Below are positions 55,520 to 64,000 of a stretch of 64,000 nt of DNA, piece by piece (position 1 is the stretch's first letter; every line of letters begins with the position of its first letter). The stretch spans positions 64,189,346 to 64,253,345 of the forward strand of contig OX411551.1 in the NCBI GenBank assembly GCA_948146395.1. The letters run 5' to 3'. Below the pieces are notes generated by a model that was given only the letters and a program-made list of their open reading frames with translations, was not told where the DNA came from and did not search any database. Both the position numbers and the translations under genes were made by a program. Source of the stretch: Fragum whitleyi. Its lineage: Eukaryota; Mollusca; Bivalvia; Cardiida; Cardiidae.

Positions 55520-56167
55520 CTATTTTTTCAATAAATGAACAACTGTATTTATGAAACACAGTCTTAATTTCCTTGTCCCCTCTAAATTTAAGTGTAACCC
55601 CCCATCTCTAACAGCAAAAAGTTCTCTGATAGGTTTTCCAAATTTGAAAAAATGTCTATATGAATGAAGAAATTGCAATTTCAATGATTGGCACATCTTT
55701 TTCAATTCAAAATTAATTTGTTTGATTTTATTGCCAGATTCTTCATGATCAATAGGTCTAGGCAAAATTGAGGAAATAATGATCCTAGCCCTTGAAATTC
55801 CTCTGATTACTGAAATCAAATTTGAAAAATTACTTAACAATTCGCCCACTGACAAAGCAATAACATCATTAGTACCAACATGCAATATGACAAATTCAAC
55901 TTTCACTAAATAAGGTGTTCTTTCAATACGCCTAGTTAATCGTGCTACATTGATACCAGGAAAAGGAATAACATGTGTGTAATTAATATCTCTCACATAT
56001 TTGGTTATTGAGTCCGATATTATATGGACCTTTATATCTGTAAAACAATAGAAGTGAAAGATTCTTATATTTTTAGGTTCATTACATAAAGAAATATACA
56101 ACTTAAACCATGTGTTACACAGTGGACTCCACATAAATACCATTATAACTATGACTTCATACATCAA
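55520..56167 (-). CDS. Ngaro SGNH/GDSL-type hydrolase ORF
   Basis: 215 residues as an ATG ORF. The catalytic blocks are IISDSITKYV (Ser53, an SDS variant of GDS), LHVGTNDV (GTND, 98-101) and DGGLHLNLEG (D188...H192). Such an SGNH hydrolase is a known extra ORF of some Ngaro elements; its role in the life cycle is not established. The first 43 residues look unrelated to the fold. A good splice acceptor (TTGTTTTACAG|ATATAAAGG at about 56043) lies just before the conserved part, so the natural protein may be made from a spliced RNA. Confidence 0.85.
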   Translation of the reverse strand: MMYEVIVIMVFMWSPLCNTWFKLYISLCNEPKNIRIFHFYCFTDIKVHIISDSITKYVRDINYTHVIPFPGINVARLTRRIERTPYLVKVEFVILHVGTNDVIALSVGELLSNFSNLISVIRGISRARIIISSILPRPIDHEESGNKIKQINFELKKMCQSLKLQFLHSYRHFFKFGKPIRELFAVRDGGLHLNLEGTRKLRLCFINTVVHLLKK

Positions 56168-56351
56168 TTGAACTGAAATGTAGCCGATGTTTAATTATGC
56201 ATATGAAATATACATCAATTCAAATATATATAAACATACACATATATAAACATTCATATATTAATTTCAACATATACATATAGACCCCTTCACAAATATT
56301 TATATATTAATTTCTTTGTCTATAATATTGACAGGAAGACCACTGGTAATC

Positions 56352-57284
56352 TTAGAAATTGGTCAGCATTTTATTAAGTACTGTTAACTTATCCTTCCAT
56401 GACAGTTCCAAATAATTCTTGTAGCAATCAGACTTCCAATCACCTAATAATTGAATGTATTCAGGGGGGACGTTTGATTGAAAAGCGAGGGTGGCAAAAC
56501 CTCGCCTGAATGAATGAGAAGAAAATAAAATAGGATTCAAACCTATAGCCGAAATACATTTACGCAATTTTGCTTGGAAAAGATGATATGTAACACATCT
56601 TGAATCTTTGAGTACAAAAAGGGCTCCTGATGAATGATTGAACTCTTGTGATCTTAACTTGTCAAAGGCTGCGACTGGGCAAATTCTTTTATCATTCAAA
56701 GGGATCAGAGGACACAAAATTTCTCTTTCTCCGAACTGCACAGTCTTTGAATATCTGAACCTAACAATCAAACAATCTGACTTAATTTCAACATCATCAT
56801 GTCTCAAAAATTTATCCTCTTTGAAATCTGTCTTACATGTAGGAACCAAATTCGACTTACGAGCTACTAAGAAGAAGGCAAACAAAAAGAGACACCAATA
56901 AACAACGTTATCTGAATCGGACCAATCAAGACTTTCATGAATTTTCAACGGTATCTCAATAGTCTTGGGTTCTGCTCTTTTAATAGCATGAGGTTTCACC
57001 CTGGATAGGCCCCTTAGTGTTAAACGCAAACTGAAATCATCGAAATGGCTAATATCAAATCCAAGCATGGAATGTAAAGTTTTAACTCCGGCTATATAAT
57101 TTCTTATACTTTGAACCGAATCAAACGACCTCGAAAGAAATTGAGCGCACAATCTTATCGTATTTACAGAGACAGGTAAAAATGACAACTTGAAATATAT
57201 ACAAAACATAATAAATGCCTCCCATTGTACTTGGAGATTTTTATGCGTGCCCAGCGCATAAGCAGACTTGGTGGACCGATGCAT
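56352..57284 (-). CDS. Ngaro tyrosine recombinase
   Basis: 310 residues, starting 44 nt after the RT stop. The catalytic set of the lambda-integrase superfamily is visible: Arg142 in LVARKSNL, a likely Lys180 strand, His257-x-x-Arg260 in SHSFRRG, and the nucleophile region GDWKSDCYKNYL with Tyr288 or Tyr291. By family knowledge it integrates the circular cDNA by recombination, which explains the missing long target duplication. The ORF is complete. Confidence 0.94.
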   Translation of the reverse strand: MHRSTKSAYALGTHKNLQVQWEAFIMFCIYFKLSFLPVSVNTIRLCAQFLSRSFDSVQSIRNYIAGVKTLHSMLGFDISHFDDFSLRLTLRGLSRVKPHAIKRAEPKTIEIPLKIHESLDWSDSDNVVYWCLFLFAFFLVARKSNLVPTCKTDFKEDKFLRHDDVEIKSDCLIVRFRYSKTVQFGEREILCPLIPLNDKRICPVAAFDKLRSQEFNHSSGALFVLKDSRCVTYHLFQAKLRKCISAIGLNPILFSSHSFRRGFATLAFQSNVPPEYIQLLGDWKSDCYKNYLELSWKDKLTVLNKMLTNF

Positions 57285-57328
57285 ATCTTGAGTCAGATTT
57301 TGCAGAATTACACCTGAAAAAATAAATA

Positions 57329-59152
57329 TTACCAGGGATGTACAAATTTAAAGCTGTCATCAGTAATTCTTTCCTCAATTAATTGCATATTCATAAAATC
57401 TGATAAAAATGACTCTCTAAATTTTGAGTTCAAATGCCACCTTGAAAGATTGTCCGAAACTCGATTTAATTTTCCTTCCAGGAAAACGGCTCTTAATTGA
57501 AAGTCATAAACTGCAGTCCAGTAACAAATTTCGCGCAAACACCTTTGAAGAAAAGGACACTTTGCTTTTCCTGAATTCAGAACTATGCAAGCTGCTTGAT
57601 TGTCACAAAAAATCTGAATTCGCTTACCCGTCAGAAATTGTCCCCATAGGTGAAGACTTACTACAATAGCAAGTAACTCCAAAGCACTTATATGCAAGTT
57701 TTGCACAAGAATGAATTCTGGGAACTCAGAATGAAAGAATCTACTGCCAAACATTCCACCACACCCAGTCAAACAACTGTCCGTACTCAACAGGGAATCT
57801 ACAGACAGCCAAGGGCCATGATCAATCAATGTGATGCCGTTAAATACTGGTAGAAATTTGTCCCACCATTCCACATCTCTTTTAACCTCAGATGGAATAG
57901 GCAAACATTCATTACTTGATAAGGCATAACAATCCCTCAACCAGTTCAAAATTCTATTCACAAAAATTCTGCTAGATCTGACACAAGCTCCCACGAAATT
58001 TAGTTTTCCGACTAACCTTTGAATGTCTTTAATTGAAGCGAAATCTTTCTTTAACCATTCTTTTATCAATAACCTTATCTCTTGCAATCTAGTATGAGTT
58101 ACTGACATTGTCATAGATCTTGTATCAAATAAAACACCCAAGAAGACCATGATTTCTGAGGGTTCGCATGCTTTATCAAATGCCTCCTCTAGACCACTGC
58201 GTATGAAAATTTCTCTCATTGCATTAAATGCAAAATAAGCTTTTTCATTAGTTTCTACACCCCCAAAATCATCCAGATAATTCAACACAGCTATGCCAAT
58301 ATTATACATCATATAAGAAAAGGCATTTGTGACTCTTTGACATATTTGCGCAGAACTTTTCAACCCTATCGGCAGCACGCTATCTGCAAATATGTGACCT
58401 TTCCACTGAAAGGCAACAAGATTGTAACTTGAGGGACAAATACTTATCTGCCTGTAAGCCCTTCTTAGGTCTATTTTAAACATTAAACTACCAGGACCTT
58501 TACTTAAAATCAGAGATATGAAATCATCAATTTTTGGGAACACTAAATCAACTTTTTTCCCTAAATAAAATTCATTTGAAACATATTTATTAATGCTATC
58601 ACTATGTTTTGGAAAACTCAAGTCCAAAATCACCCTTCTTTCCCCTGGATCAGATTTTGGCACTGAATTTAAAGGTGATATCACCAACTCAGAATGAAAG
58701 GGGTTGCTATTAAAAGGACCCAAAATTGCACCATGTGTTGCCTCCTTTTTGAGGTATTTATGAATATGTACTGGAAATTCTTCTGCCCCTCGATGATTTT
58801 TAACCTTACGAGTAATATTAAATTCATCAGCATTCAAAGTACGAGAATACCCAATTGGAAACCCATACTTTAACAGTTCCAGAACCTGTAAATCGTTATA
58901 TCCGTGCAACATTCTTTCCATGAAATTGATATCAAATTTAAGATTTACGGGAATTTTAAGTTTTTGAAAATTAAATAAACCTGATTCTACGACTTTTTCG
59001 TGAACTTCGATTAGTTTCAAAGAATTGTTTAAATTGATTGGTTCTAATGAATTGCATATTTCACAATTCGGTTGCCTACATCCAAATTTTGAATTGCATT
59101 TATTAAAACAGACATAACTAGGTAAAAATATATCTACAACTTTATCTGTCAT
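57329..59152 (-). CDS. Ngaro reverse transcriptase - RNase H
   Basis: 607 residues. It starts with a Cys cluster (residues 15-33) that may bind zinc. The RT core has Asp228 in KIDLRRAYRQ and the catalytic box NYLDDFGG with YLDD at 292-295. RNase H follows with its acidic set: D458 (TDS), E492 (ALELLA), D517 (CDNQA) and D567 (SDNLSRW). All key catalytic residues are present, with no stops or frameshifts. It copies element RNA into cDNA that is then circularised. No protease or DDE integrase domain is present, which fits the DIRS order. Length and domain order match the family. Confidence 0.96.
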   Translation of the reverse strand: MTDKVVDIFLPSYVCFNKCNSKFGCRQPNCEICNSLEPINLNNSLKLIEVHEKVVESGLFNFQKLKIPVNLKFDINFMERMLHGYNDLQVLELLKYGFPIGYSRTLNADEFNITRKVKNHRGAEEFPVHIHKYLKKEATHGAILGPFNSNPFHSELVISPLNSVPKSDPGERRVILDLSFPKHSDSINKYVSNEFYLGKKVDLVFPKIDDFISLILSKGPGSLMFKIDLRRAYRQISICPSSYNLVAFQWKGHIFADSVLPIGLKSSAQICQRVTNAFSYMMYNIGIAVLNYLDDFGGVETNEKAYFAFNAMREIFIRSGLEEAFDKACEPSEIMVFLGVLFDTRSMTMSVTHTRLQEIRLLIKEWLKKDFASIKDIQRLVGKLNFVGACVRSSRIFVNRILNWLRDCYALSSNECLPIPSEVKRDVEWWDKFLPVFNGITLIDHGPWLSVDSLLSTDSCLTGCGGMFGSRFFHSEFPEFILVQNLHISALELLAIVVSLHLWGQFLTGKRIQIFCDNQAACIVLNSGKAKCPFLQRCLREICYWTAVYDFQLRAVFLEGKLNRVSDNLSRWHLNSKFRESFLSDFMNMQLIEERITDDSFKFVHPW

Positions 59153-59188
59153 TTCAAATATTTGAGACGAACTATTAATAGAATTTTG

Positions 59189-60373
59189 TCATGAACTCAT
59201 GTGTGGACATGCAGTTGAACATTCTGGATGGTTGATTTCCTTCTTGTCTTTTAACCAACAAGCAGCACACACATGCTTTGCTGTTTTAATTTTTCCCTTA
59301 ACTGTAATGGGGTGAGAATCCTTATATGCACATTTATTTCTCTGATACCTAGCACAGAACCAGAATTTGTCATCTGACTTTGTCATTGTGTTGCTGTTCA
59401 ATGAAAATTCTGATTTGGGTCTCAGCTTGATAGAAGCTGGGGCCAAAATTGTATTTTCAATGTAAAGAAAATCATCACCCCATTTTTTGTATCCTAGTTC
59501 AATATCTCGCAAAATAGCTGCATATAAAGATTTGAGAATTGAAAATTCATAAGAATTGTTTAAATACATAATTCTTTTCAAAAGATTTGTTCTTCCGACT
59601 TTTTCGTTTTCTGGTAAACCTCTCAAAGAAATTATTTCCAATTCACCCGCCACAAACAAATTAAAATTCAAATTTTCAAATTCTACTGAATTACTGACAT
59701 ATTCAAACCTTAAAAAAGCATGCGGGTATTTTTGTGGATCAATAACTTGATCGGACGACTTACTACTTATGCCTGACTTGCCAGCACTTTTCTTTTCCTT
59801 AGAAACAGGACTGTCTACAGATAACCCATCATCACTTTCACTACTCTCTAAATCGTCACAACCCTCAAACAGGCCAAGTTTAGCTAGCTGACGTCTAGCG
59901 GCCGATTTCAAGTCTGCGTTTTCACGCAATGTTTTTAAAGAAATGTTATTTGATTTACCTTTACACTGTTCTTGTTTCTCATCTGCTTTTTGTCCCAATT
60001 TCTCTCCCAACGTTTCCCTTTTCTGCACGGCAGCACTTTCACTTAACTCTTTATGAGCCCTCTCCACTTCATCCCCCAGGGCCTGGAGCTCCTTTTCTCG
60101 TTTTAATTTGTGCAATGTCACGGTCAGACGTCCTTTTTCCTCTTCGAAATGCCTATCTATCTCGTTAATATCATGTTCGTCTTGCCTAGCGGATGTGAAC
60201 GGCGCCGACATGGCTGGTTCCCCGAATGTTTCCTTTGGTGCTGGTATTCCGCCTGAGGGGCTCCCCACGGGTCTACCTCTCCCAATTGGCGTTAATGGTA
60301 GAGATTTCACCAGTCCTTCCTCATTCATCTTCTTGTAATTAATCTGAGCTCTCGGTCTCTTGTCAGCCATCAA
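59189..60373 (-). CDS. Ngaro Gag-like protein
   Basis: 394 residues. The N-terminal part is basic and Pro/Gly-rich, followed by a highly charged, probably coiled-coil stretch (about 65-135). A Ser/Asp-rich linker (about 175-210) precedes a conserved-looking globular region. The C-terminus has a Cys/His cluster (FCARYQRNKC, then HVCAACW, then H-x3-C-x3-C), as expected for the zinc-binding end of Gag proteins in DIRS/Ngaro elements. It likely packages element RNA. The stop is 36 nt upstream of the RT ATG in another frame, so RT is probably made by reinitiation or another non-standard route. Assignment rests on position and the Cys/His end. Confidence 0.82.
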   Translation of the reverse strand: MMADKRPRAQINYKKMNEEGLVKSLPLTPIGRGRPVGSPSGGIPAPKETFGEPAMSAPFTSARQDEHDINEIDRHFEEEKGRLTVTLHKLKREKELQALGDEVERAHKELSESAAVQKRETLGEKLGQKADEKQEQCKGKSNNISLKTLRENADLKSAARRQLAKLGLFEGCDDLESSESDDGLSVDSPVSKEKKSAGKSGISSKSSDQVIDPQKYPHAFLRFEYVSNSVEFENLNFNLFVAGELEIISLRGLPENEKVGRTNLLKRIMYLNNSYEFSILKSLYAAILRDIELGYKKWGDDFLYIENTILAPASIKLRPKSEFSLNSNTMTKSDDKFWFCARYQRNKCAYKDSHPITVKGKIKTAKHVCAACWLKDKKEINHPECSTACPHMSS

Positions 60374-60572
60374 TTATAATTTGAAAAACTCCATAAATAA
60401 TGTTTTCATTAAATGTACTAATTATCTCCCTCGGGAACCCTGCAAATAGTTCCCAAGGCTAGTTCTTTTTTCACCGAGAGAATAGTCCCTTTACGACACC
60501 TATTTGAATACTTTGCAGGTACGAAATTTCGAGTAATCAAAAAGAACAATGCACAGTTTAAACACCGTTCCT

Positions 60573-60745
60573 TAAATTTTCAGACAACTTGTACGCGACT
60601 GAGTAAAATAAAACTGTGACGTATCACGCATGATTTTCACTTTTATACTTCGACTCAATATTTGACCAATCAAGATCTTGCTATGCTCGTTGCCAATTAA
60701 CGAGTTTTACTATGCCTGTCGCGTCATCGCAAAACTATGCAAATT
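60573..60745 (-). repeat. Ngaro split repeat A1 (5' end)
   Basis: The 173 bp repeat matches 54701-54873 with no difference that I could see. It forms the 5' terminus of the element and should carry its promoter. Its outer edge is ...GCAAATT next to host ATGAGCG. Confidence 0.93.
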
Positions 60746-60836
60746 ATGAGCGAAATCTGCCGGGACTGAGATCCTTGTTCGAATTTTCCCTAGTGTTCGA
60801 GAATACCCCTGTTCGAGAGACCGAAGTTTGACTGTA

Positions 60837-61083
60837 ATTATCATTGAAATTTCAATGCAATGTGTCAGATTCATAGTTTAATGAGTCTATGAATGATCCT
60901 TGGGTCACTCTTTATTACTCTGAAAGCTATATCATGATTCTTTAAATGAAGACAATTTTTCAGTGTGACCAAAGATTGTAACTTTTCATGTAATTATCAT
61001 TGAAATTTCAATGAAATGTGTCAAATTCATAGTTTAATGAGTTAATGAATGATCCTAGGGTGGCTCTTTATTAATCTGTCAAT
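60837..61083. repeat. 159 bp tandem repeat, right part
   Basis: The rest of the interrupted unit (60837-60924) and a further unit (60925-61083). The units share AGCTATATCATGATTCTT, AACTTTTCATGTAATTAT and the ATGATCCTTGGGTGAC motif also seen in the HINE arrays. Confidence 0.85.
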
Positions 61084-61310
61084 CATTATTGTGATCAGAT
61101 ACAGAATAAGACTTTTATTGGTGAGGGTCACTTCAATGAACAGTGGCGTAGCCATGTTATTTACATTGGTGCGGCAAAACTGAGCTCCGAAGGAGTGAAT
61201 GCGAGCGCCGAAGGCGCGAAGCCCTTCTAGGGGGTTCGTGGGCATGCCCCCCCGGAAAATTTTTGAAAAAACGGTGCGATTTGGTGCATTCTAGACTATA
61301 CTTGATCACA

Positions 61311-62806
61311 ATTTCAGTAGGGAAGAAATAGTGTGGAAAAGGAAGAAATTGCTTGTCAGAAGCAATTTCTTCTTTTTAGCTCCACTGGCTGAAAGCCACT
61401 GGGGCTATTGTCATGGCGTTGTGTCCGTCGTGCGTCCGTCCGTCCGTCCGTGCGTGCGTCCGGTCGTAAACTTTTCTTTAAAAATCTTCTCCTCAGAAAC
61501 TACTGGATGGATTTCAACCAAACTTCACAGGAATGATCCTCGGGTGACCCTCTTTCAAAGTTGTTCAAGAAATTTTGATCCAATGAAAAACATGGATTAA
61601 ATGGGCGTGGCTAATTTCCAAATAAGGTAAAAAGTGAGTTTTCTCAGATTCTAATCAATGGATACCAATTAAATTTTACATGAATGATCCTTGCGTGACC
61701 CTTTATCAGTTTACAAAAAATCATTGTGATCGGATGTAAAATATGCATTTTATGGGCGGAGGTCATTTCTCTTTATGTTATATAGTGGAAACTTTGAAAA
61801 TCATTTTCTCAGAATGTAACTAATGGATATCAACCAAATTTCACTGGAATGATCCTTGAGTGACCCTTTATCAGTCTACAAAAATTCATTGTGATCAGAT
61901 GGAAAATATGCATTTTATGGGCAGAGGTCATTTCTCTATATGTTATATAGTGGAAACTTTGAAAATCATTTTCTCAGAATGTAACTGATGGATATCAACC
62001 AAATTTCACTGGAATGATCCTTGGGTGACCCTTTATCGGTCTACAAAAAATCATTGTGATTGGATGAAAAATATGCATTTTATGGGCGGAGGTCATTTCT
62101 CTATATGATACATAGTGGAAACTTTGAAAATCATTTTCTCAGAATGTAACTGATGGATATCAACCAAATTTCACTGGAATGATCCTTGAGTGACTCTTAT
62201 TAGTGTACCAAAAATTATTATGATTGGATGAAAAATATGCATTTTATGGGCAGAGGTCATTTCTCTATTTGTTATATAGTGGAAAATTTGAAAATCATTT
62301 TCTCAGAATCTGATTTTTGGATATCAACTATATTTCACTGGAATGATCCTTGAATGACCCTTTGTCAGTGTACCAAAATTTAGTTTGATTGGATGAGAAA
62401 TATACATTTTATGGGTGGAGGTCTCAATATGTTGAATAGTGGAAACTATGAAAAACATTTTCTCAGAATGTAACTGATGGATATCAATCAAACATTTTTG
62501 GTATGATCTTTGGGTGACCCATTATCATGCAGCCAAAAATTATTTTGATTTTATGAAAAATATGTCTTTTAATAGCAGAGGTCATTTCTCTATCTGTTAT
62601 ATAGTTGAATCTTTGAAAATCATTTTCAACATCAGTAGAACCCCAAATATCTAAAAATCTAGTCAAAACATTTATTTGCTTTAATTTACAATAATTTCCA
62701 GCCTGTGGAGCGACTCAAGCCATTCATGGCTTTCTAGTTTCACAATGTTTTCTCAATCATAAAATTACAGGCACGTAATTATAAGCAGGGATTAAACAGG
62801 AAAGGG
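61311..62806. mobile_element. TTAA MITE CCCTTTCCTGTTT, copy 2, split by a HINE
   Basis: The central hairpin GAAATTGCTTGTCAGAAGC (61347-61372) and, after the HINE, CACAATGTTTTCTCAATC...AAACAGGAAAGGG-TTAA (62741-62810) reproduce the intact copy at 25776-25996. The left end is truncated. Confidence 0.82.
61373..62740 (-). mobile_element. HINE-like family with CTAGAAAGCCA 5' end, minus copy
   Basis: From the 3' hairpin (TTTTTAGCTCCACTGGCTG... at 61373) through GCGTCCGTCCGTCCG and about seven 160-170 bp units to the 5' end GGCTTTCTAGTTT at 62740. It sits at the T-run of the hairpin in the TTAA MITE, and the intact MITE at 25.9 kb supplies the empty site. Confidence 0.88.
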
Positions 62807-62884
62807 TTAACCCTAGTACGAGGACTAATCGATAATGACATTAACAACTCACCATGTACTCACAGGGAATCGCATGTTTGACAT

Positions 62885-64000
62885 CAACAGACAAGAAGAC
62901 CCTGAGGGCCCTAAATCGCTCACCTGATATTTCAAGTAAATTATCATTAAGACTCCATTTCCTATGATATGGCATGAACCTTCCCATTTTCAACAGAGTT
63001 CATTCTTGTGACATGGCAAACATTTTGATTAAGTTTCATGAAGATTGGACTATATTTGTGGCGTTTGGAGCTCTTACGAGAAAATTGTCATTAAGGCCCC
63101 TTTTCCCGTGATATGGCACATATACTTCCCATTTTCAAATGAGTTCATCCTCATGACATAACAAACATTCTGACAAAGTTTCGTTGTGATTGGACCATAT
63201 TTGTGGCTTCTAGAGAGTAAACAAAAAAATGTCATTAAGGCGGCTTTTTCTGTGAAATGGCACGGATCCTTCCCATTTTCAATAGACTTCATCCTCATGA
63301 CCTAACAAACATTCTGACCAAGTTTCATGAAGATTGGGCCATACTTGTGGCTTCTAGAGTGAAAAAAAGAAATTTGTCATTAAGGTCTCTTTTCCCGTGA
63401 TATGGCACAGATCCTTTCTGTTTGAGCAATTTTCATAAGGGACCACCCAAGGAATATTTCTGCCAAGTTTGGTTGATTTTGACTCATAAGTTTAGGAGGA
63501 GATGTCGTTTAAAGATATTAATGACAAAATTGTCATTAAGGCGCCTTTTTCCTTGATATGGCATGGATCCTTCCCATTTTCAATAGACTCCATCCTCATG
63601 ACCTAACAAACATTCTGACCAAGTTTCATGAAGATTGAACCATATTTGTGGCTTCTAGAGTGAAAACAAGAAATTTGTCATTAAGGCCCCTTTTCCTGTG
63701 ATATGGCACAGATCCTTTCCATTTGAGCAATATTCATAAGGGACCACCCAAGGAATATTTCTGCCAAGTTTGGTTGATTTTAACCCATAAGTTTAGGAGG
63801 AGATGTCGTTTAAAGAAAAAGTTGACAAAATTGTCATTAATGCGGCTTTTTCTGTGAAATGGCACGGATCCTTCCCATTTTCAATAGACTTCATTCTCAT
63901 GACCTAACAAACATTCTGACCAAGTTTCATGAAGATTGGACCGTATTTGTGGCTTCTAGAGTGAAAACAAGAAATTTGTCATTAAGGCCCCTTTTCCTGT
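62885..64000 (+). mobile_element. HINE-like array running off the window
   Basis: It opens with CAAGAAGACCCTGAGGGCCC, then TAAATCGCTCACCTGA, the usual 5' signature. Units with TTGTCATTAAGGCCCCTTTTC, GATATGGCAC, CCTAACAAACATTCTGACC and AGTTTCATGAAGATTGGACC recur to the end; a longer alternating period of about 300 bp appears from 63380. The 3' end is outside the window. Confidence 0.78.

Larger units (their letters stand above)
54302..60745 (-). mobile_element. Complete Ngaro-type tyrosine-recombinase retrotransposon (DIRS order)
   Basis: A 6.44 kb element with four minus-strand ORFs (Gag, RT-RNase H, tyrosine recombinase, SGNH hydrolase). It has split direct repeats in the order A1 - ORFs - B1 - A2 - B2 on the minus strand. 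A1 is 60745-60573 and A2 54873-54701 (173 bp, apparently identical). B1 is 55108-54870 and B2 54540-54302 (239 bp, one difference seen). B1 and A2 overlap by AATT, and AATT also sits at both outer ends, as expected if a circle integrated by recombinase crossover at AATT. All main ORFs are open and the repeats nearly identical, so the insertion is young. It lies inside a pogo-like TIR element. Confidence 0.95.
53401..60834. mobile_element. pogo/Tigger-like non-autonomous TIR element, split by the Ngaro insertion
   Basis: Terminal inverted repeats of about 25 bp (CAGTTAAACTTCGGTAGCTC at left; complement of the right end CAGTCAAACTTCGGTCTCTC) are flanked by TA on both sides (53399-53400 and 60835-60836). 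Without the Ngaro element it is about 990 bp with no transposase ORF. The CAGT ends and TA duplication fit the Tc1/mariner superfamily, probably the pogo/Tigger branch. It sits in the middle of a unit of a 159 bp tandem repeat, so the empty site can be read from the neighbouring unit (CATGTAATTATC). Confidence 0.85.

Overview
The window is AT-rich, intron-dominated animal DNA packed with transposable elements. It looks like a bivalve mollusc. The repeats suggest this: long arrays of 150-170 bp core units followed by (ACGG)/(GACA)-type microsatellites and a terminal hairpin ending in GCTAAAA, the architecture of the pearl/HINE (Helitron/Helentron-like) elements described from bivalves. tRNA-headed SINEs and many small foldback and TTAA-flanked elements accompany them. 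The species cannot be fixed from the sequence alone.

Host gene. One conserved gene can be assembled on the minus strand from 29052 to 7353: GID8 (TWA1), the LisH-CTLH-CRA scaffold subunit of the GID/CTLH E3 ubiquitin ligase. Five coding pieces (29052-29043, 25727-25614, 23026-22830, 21144-20947, 7517-7353) join in frame at GT-AG sites and give 227 residues. The last intron is 13.4 kb and nearly all repeats. The first coding piece lies about 300 bp from a probable first exon on the plus strand (donor at 29461), so 29.1-29.4 kb looks like a divergent promoter. No later exon of the plus-strand gene was recognised.

Layout. 1-7 kb: homopolymer tracts, a LINE-like tail, SINEs, a 28 bp minisatellite and a HINE-like array. 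7.35-29.05 kb: GID8 with intronic repeats. These include a 2.97 kb TTAA-flanked element bounded by 473 bp direct repeats, several HINE arrays (one split by a TIR element that itself holds another HINE), an array rich in TGACCTTG, and six extra copies of the 3' part of GID8 exon 2, each with its splice donor. 27.5-34.5 kb: a MULE-like MITE, LINE reverse-transcriptase remains (one broken by an 805 bp TIR element and a SINE) and a duplicated block. 35-53 kb: SINEs, foldback and TTAA MITEs, two self-complementary minisatellites and a TIR-bounded HINE array. 53.2-61.1 kb: a stack in which a 159 bp tandem repeat is interrupted by a pogo/Tigger-like TIR element with a TA duplication, itself interrupted by a complete Ngaro-type tyrosine-recombinase retrotransposon (minus strand) with Gag, RT-RNase H, recombinase and SGNH-hydrolase ORFs and the A1...B1-A2-B2 split repeats. 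61.3-64 kb: a minus-strand HINE inside a TTAA MITE, then another array running off the window.

The coding content that can be supported is therefore GID8, the Ngaro element and broken LINE fragments. Most of the other open frames are chance or repeat-derived.
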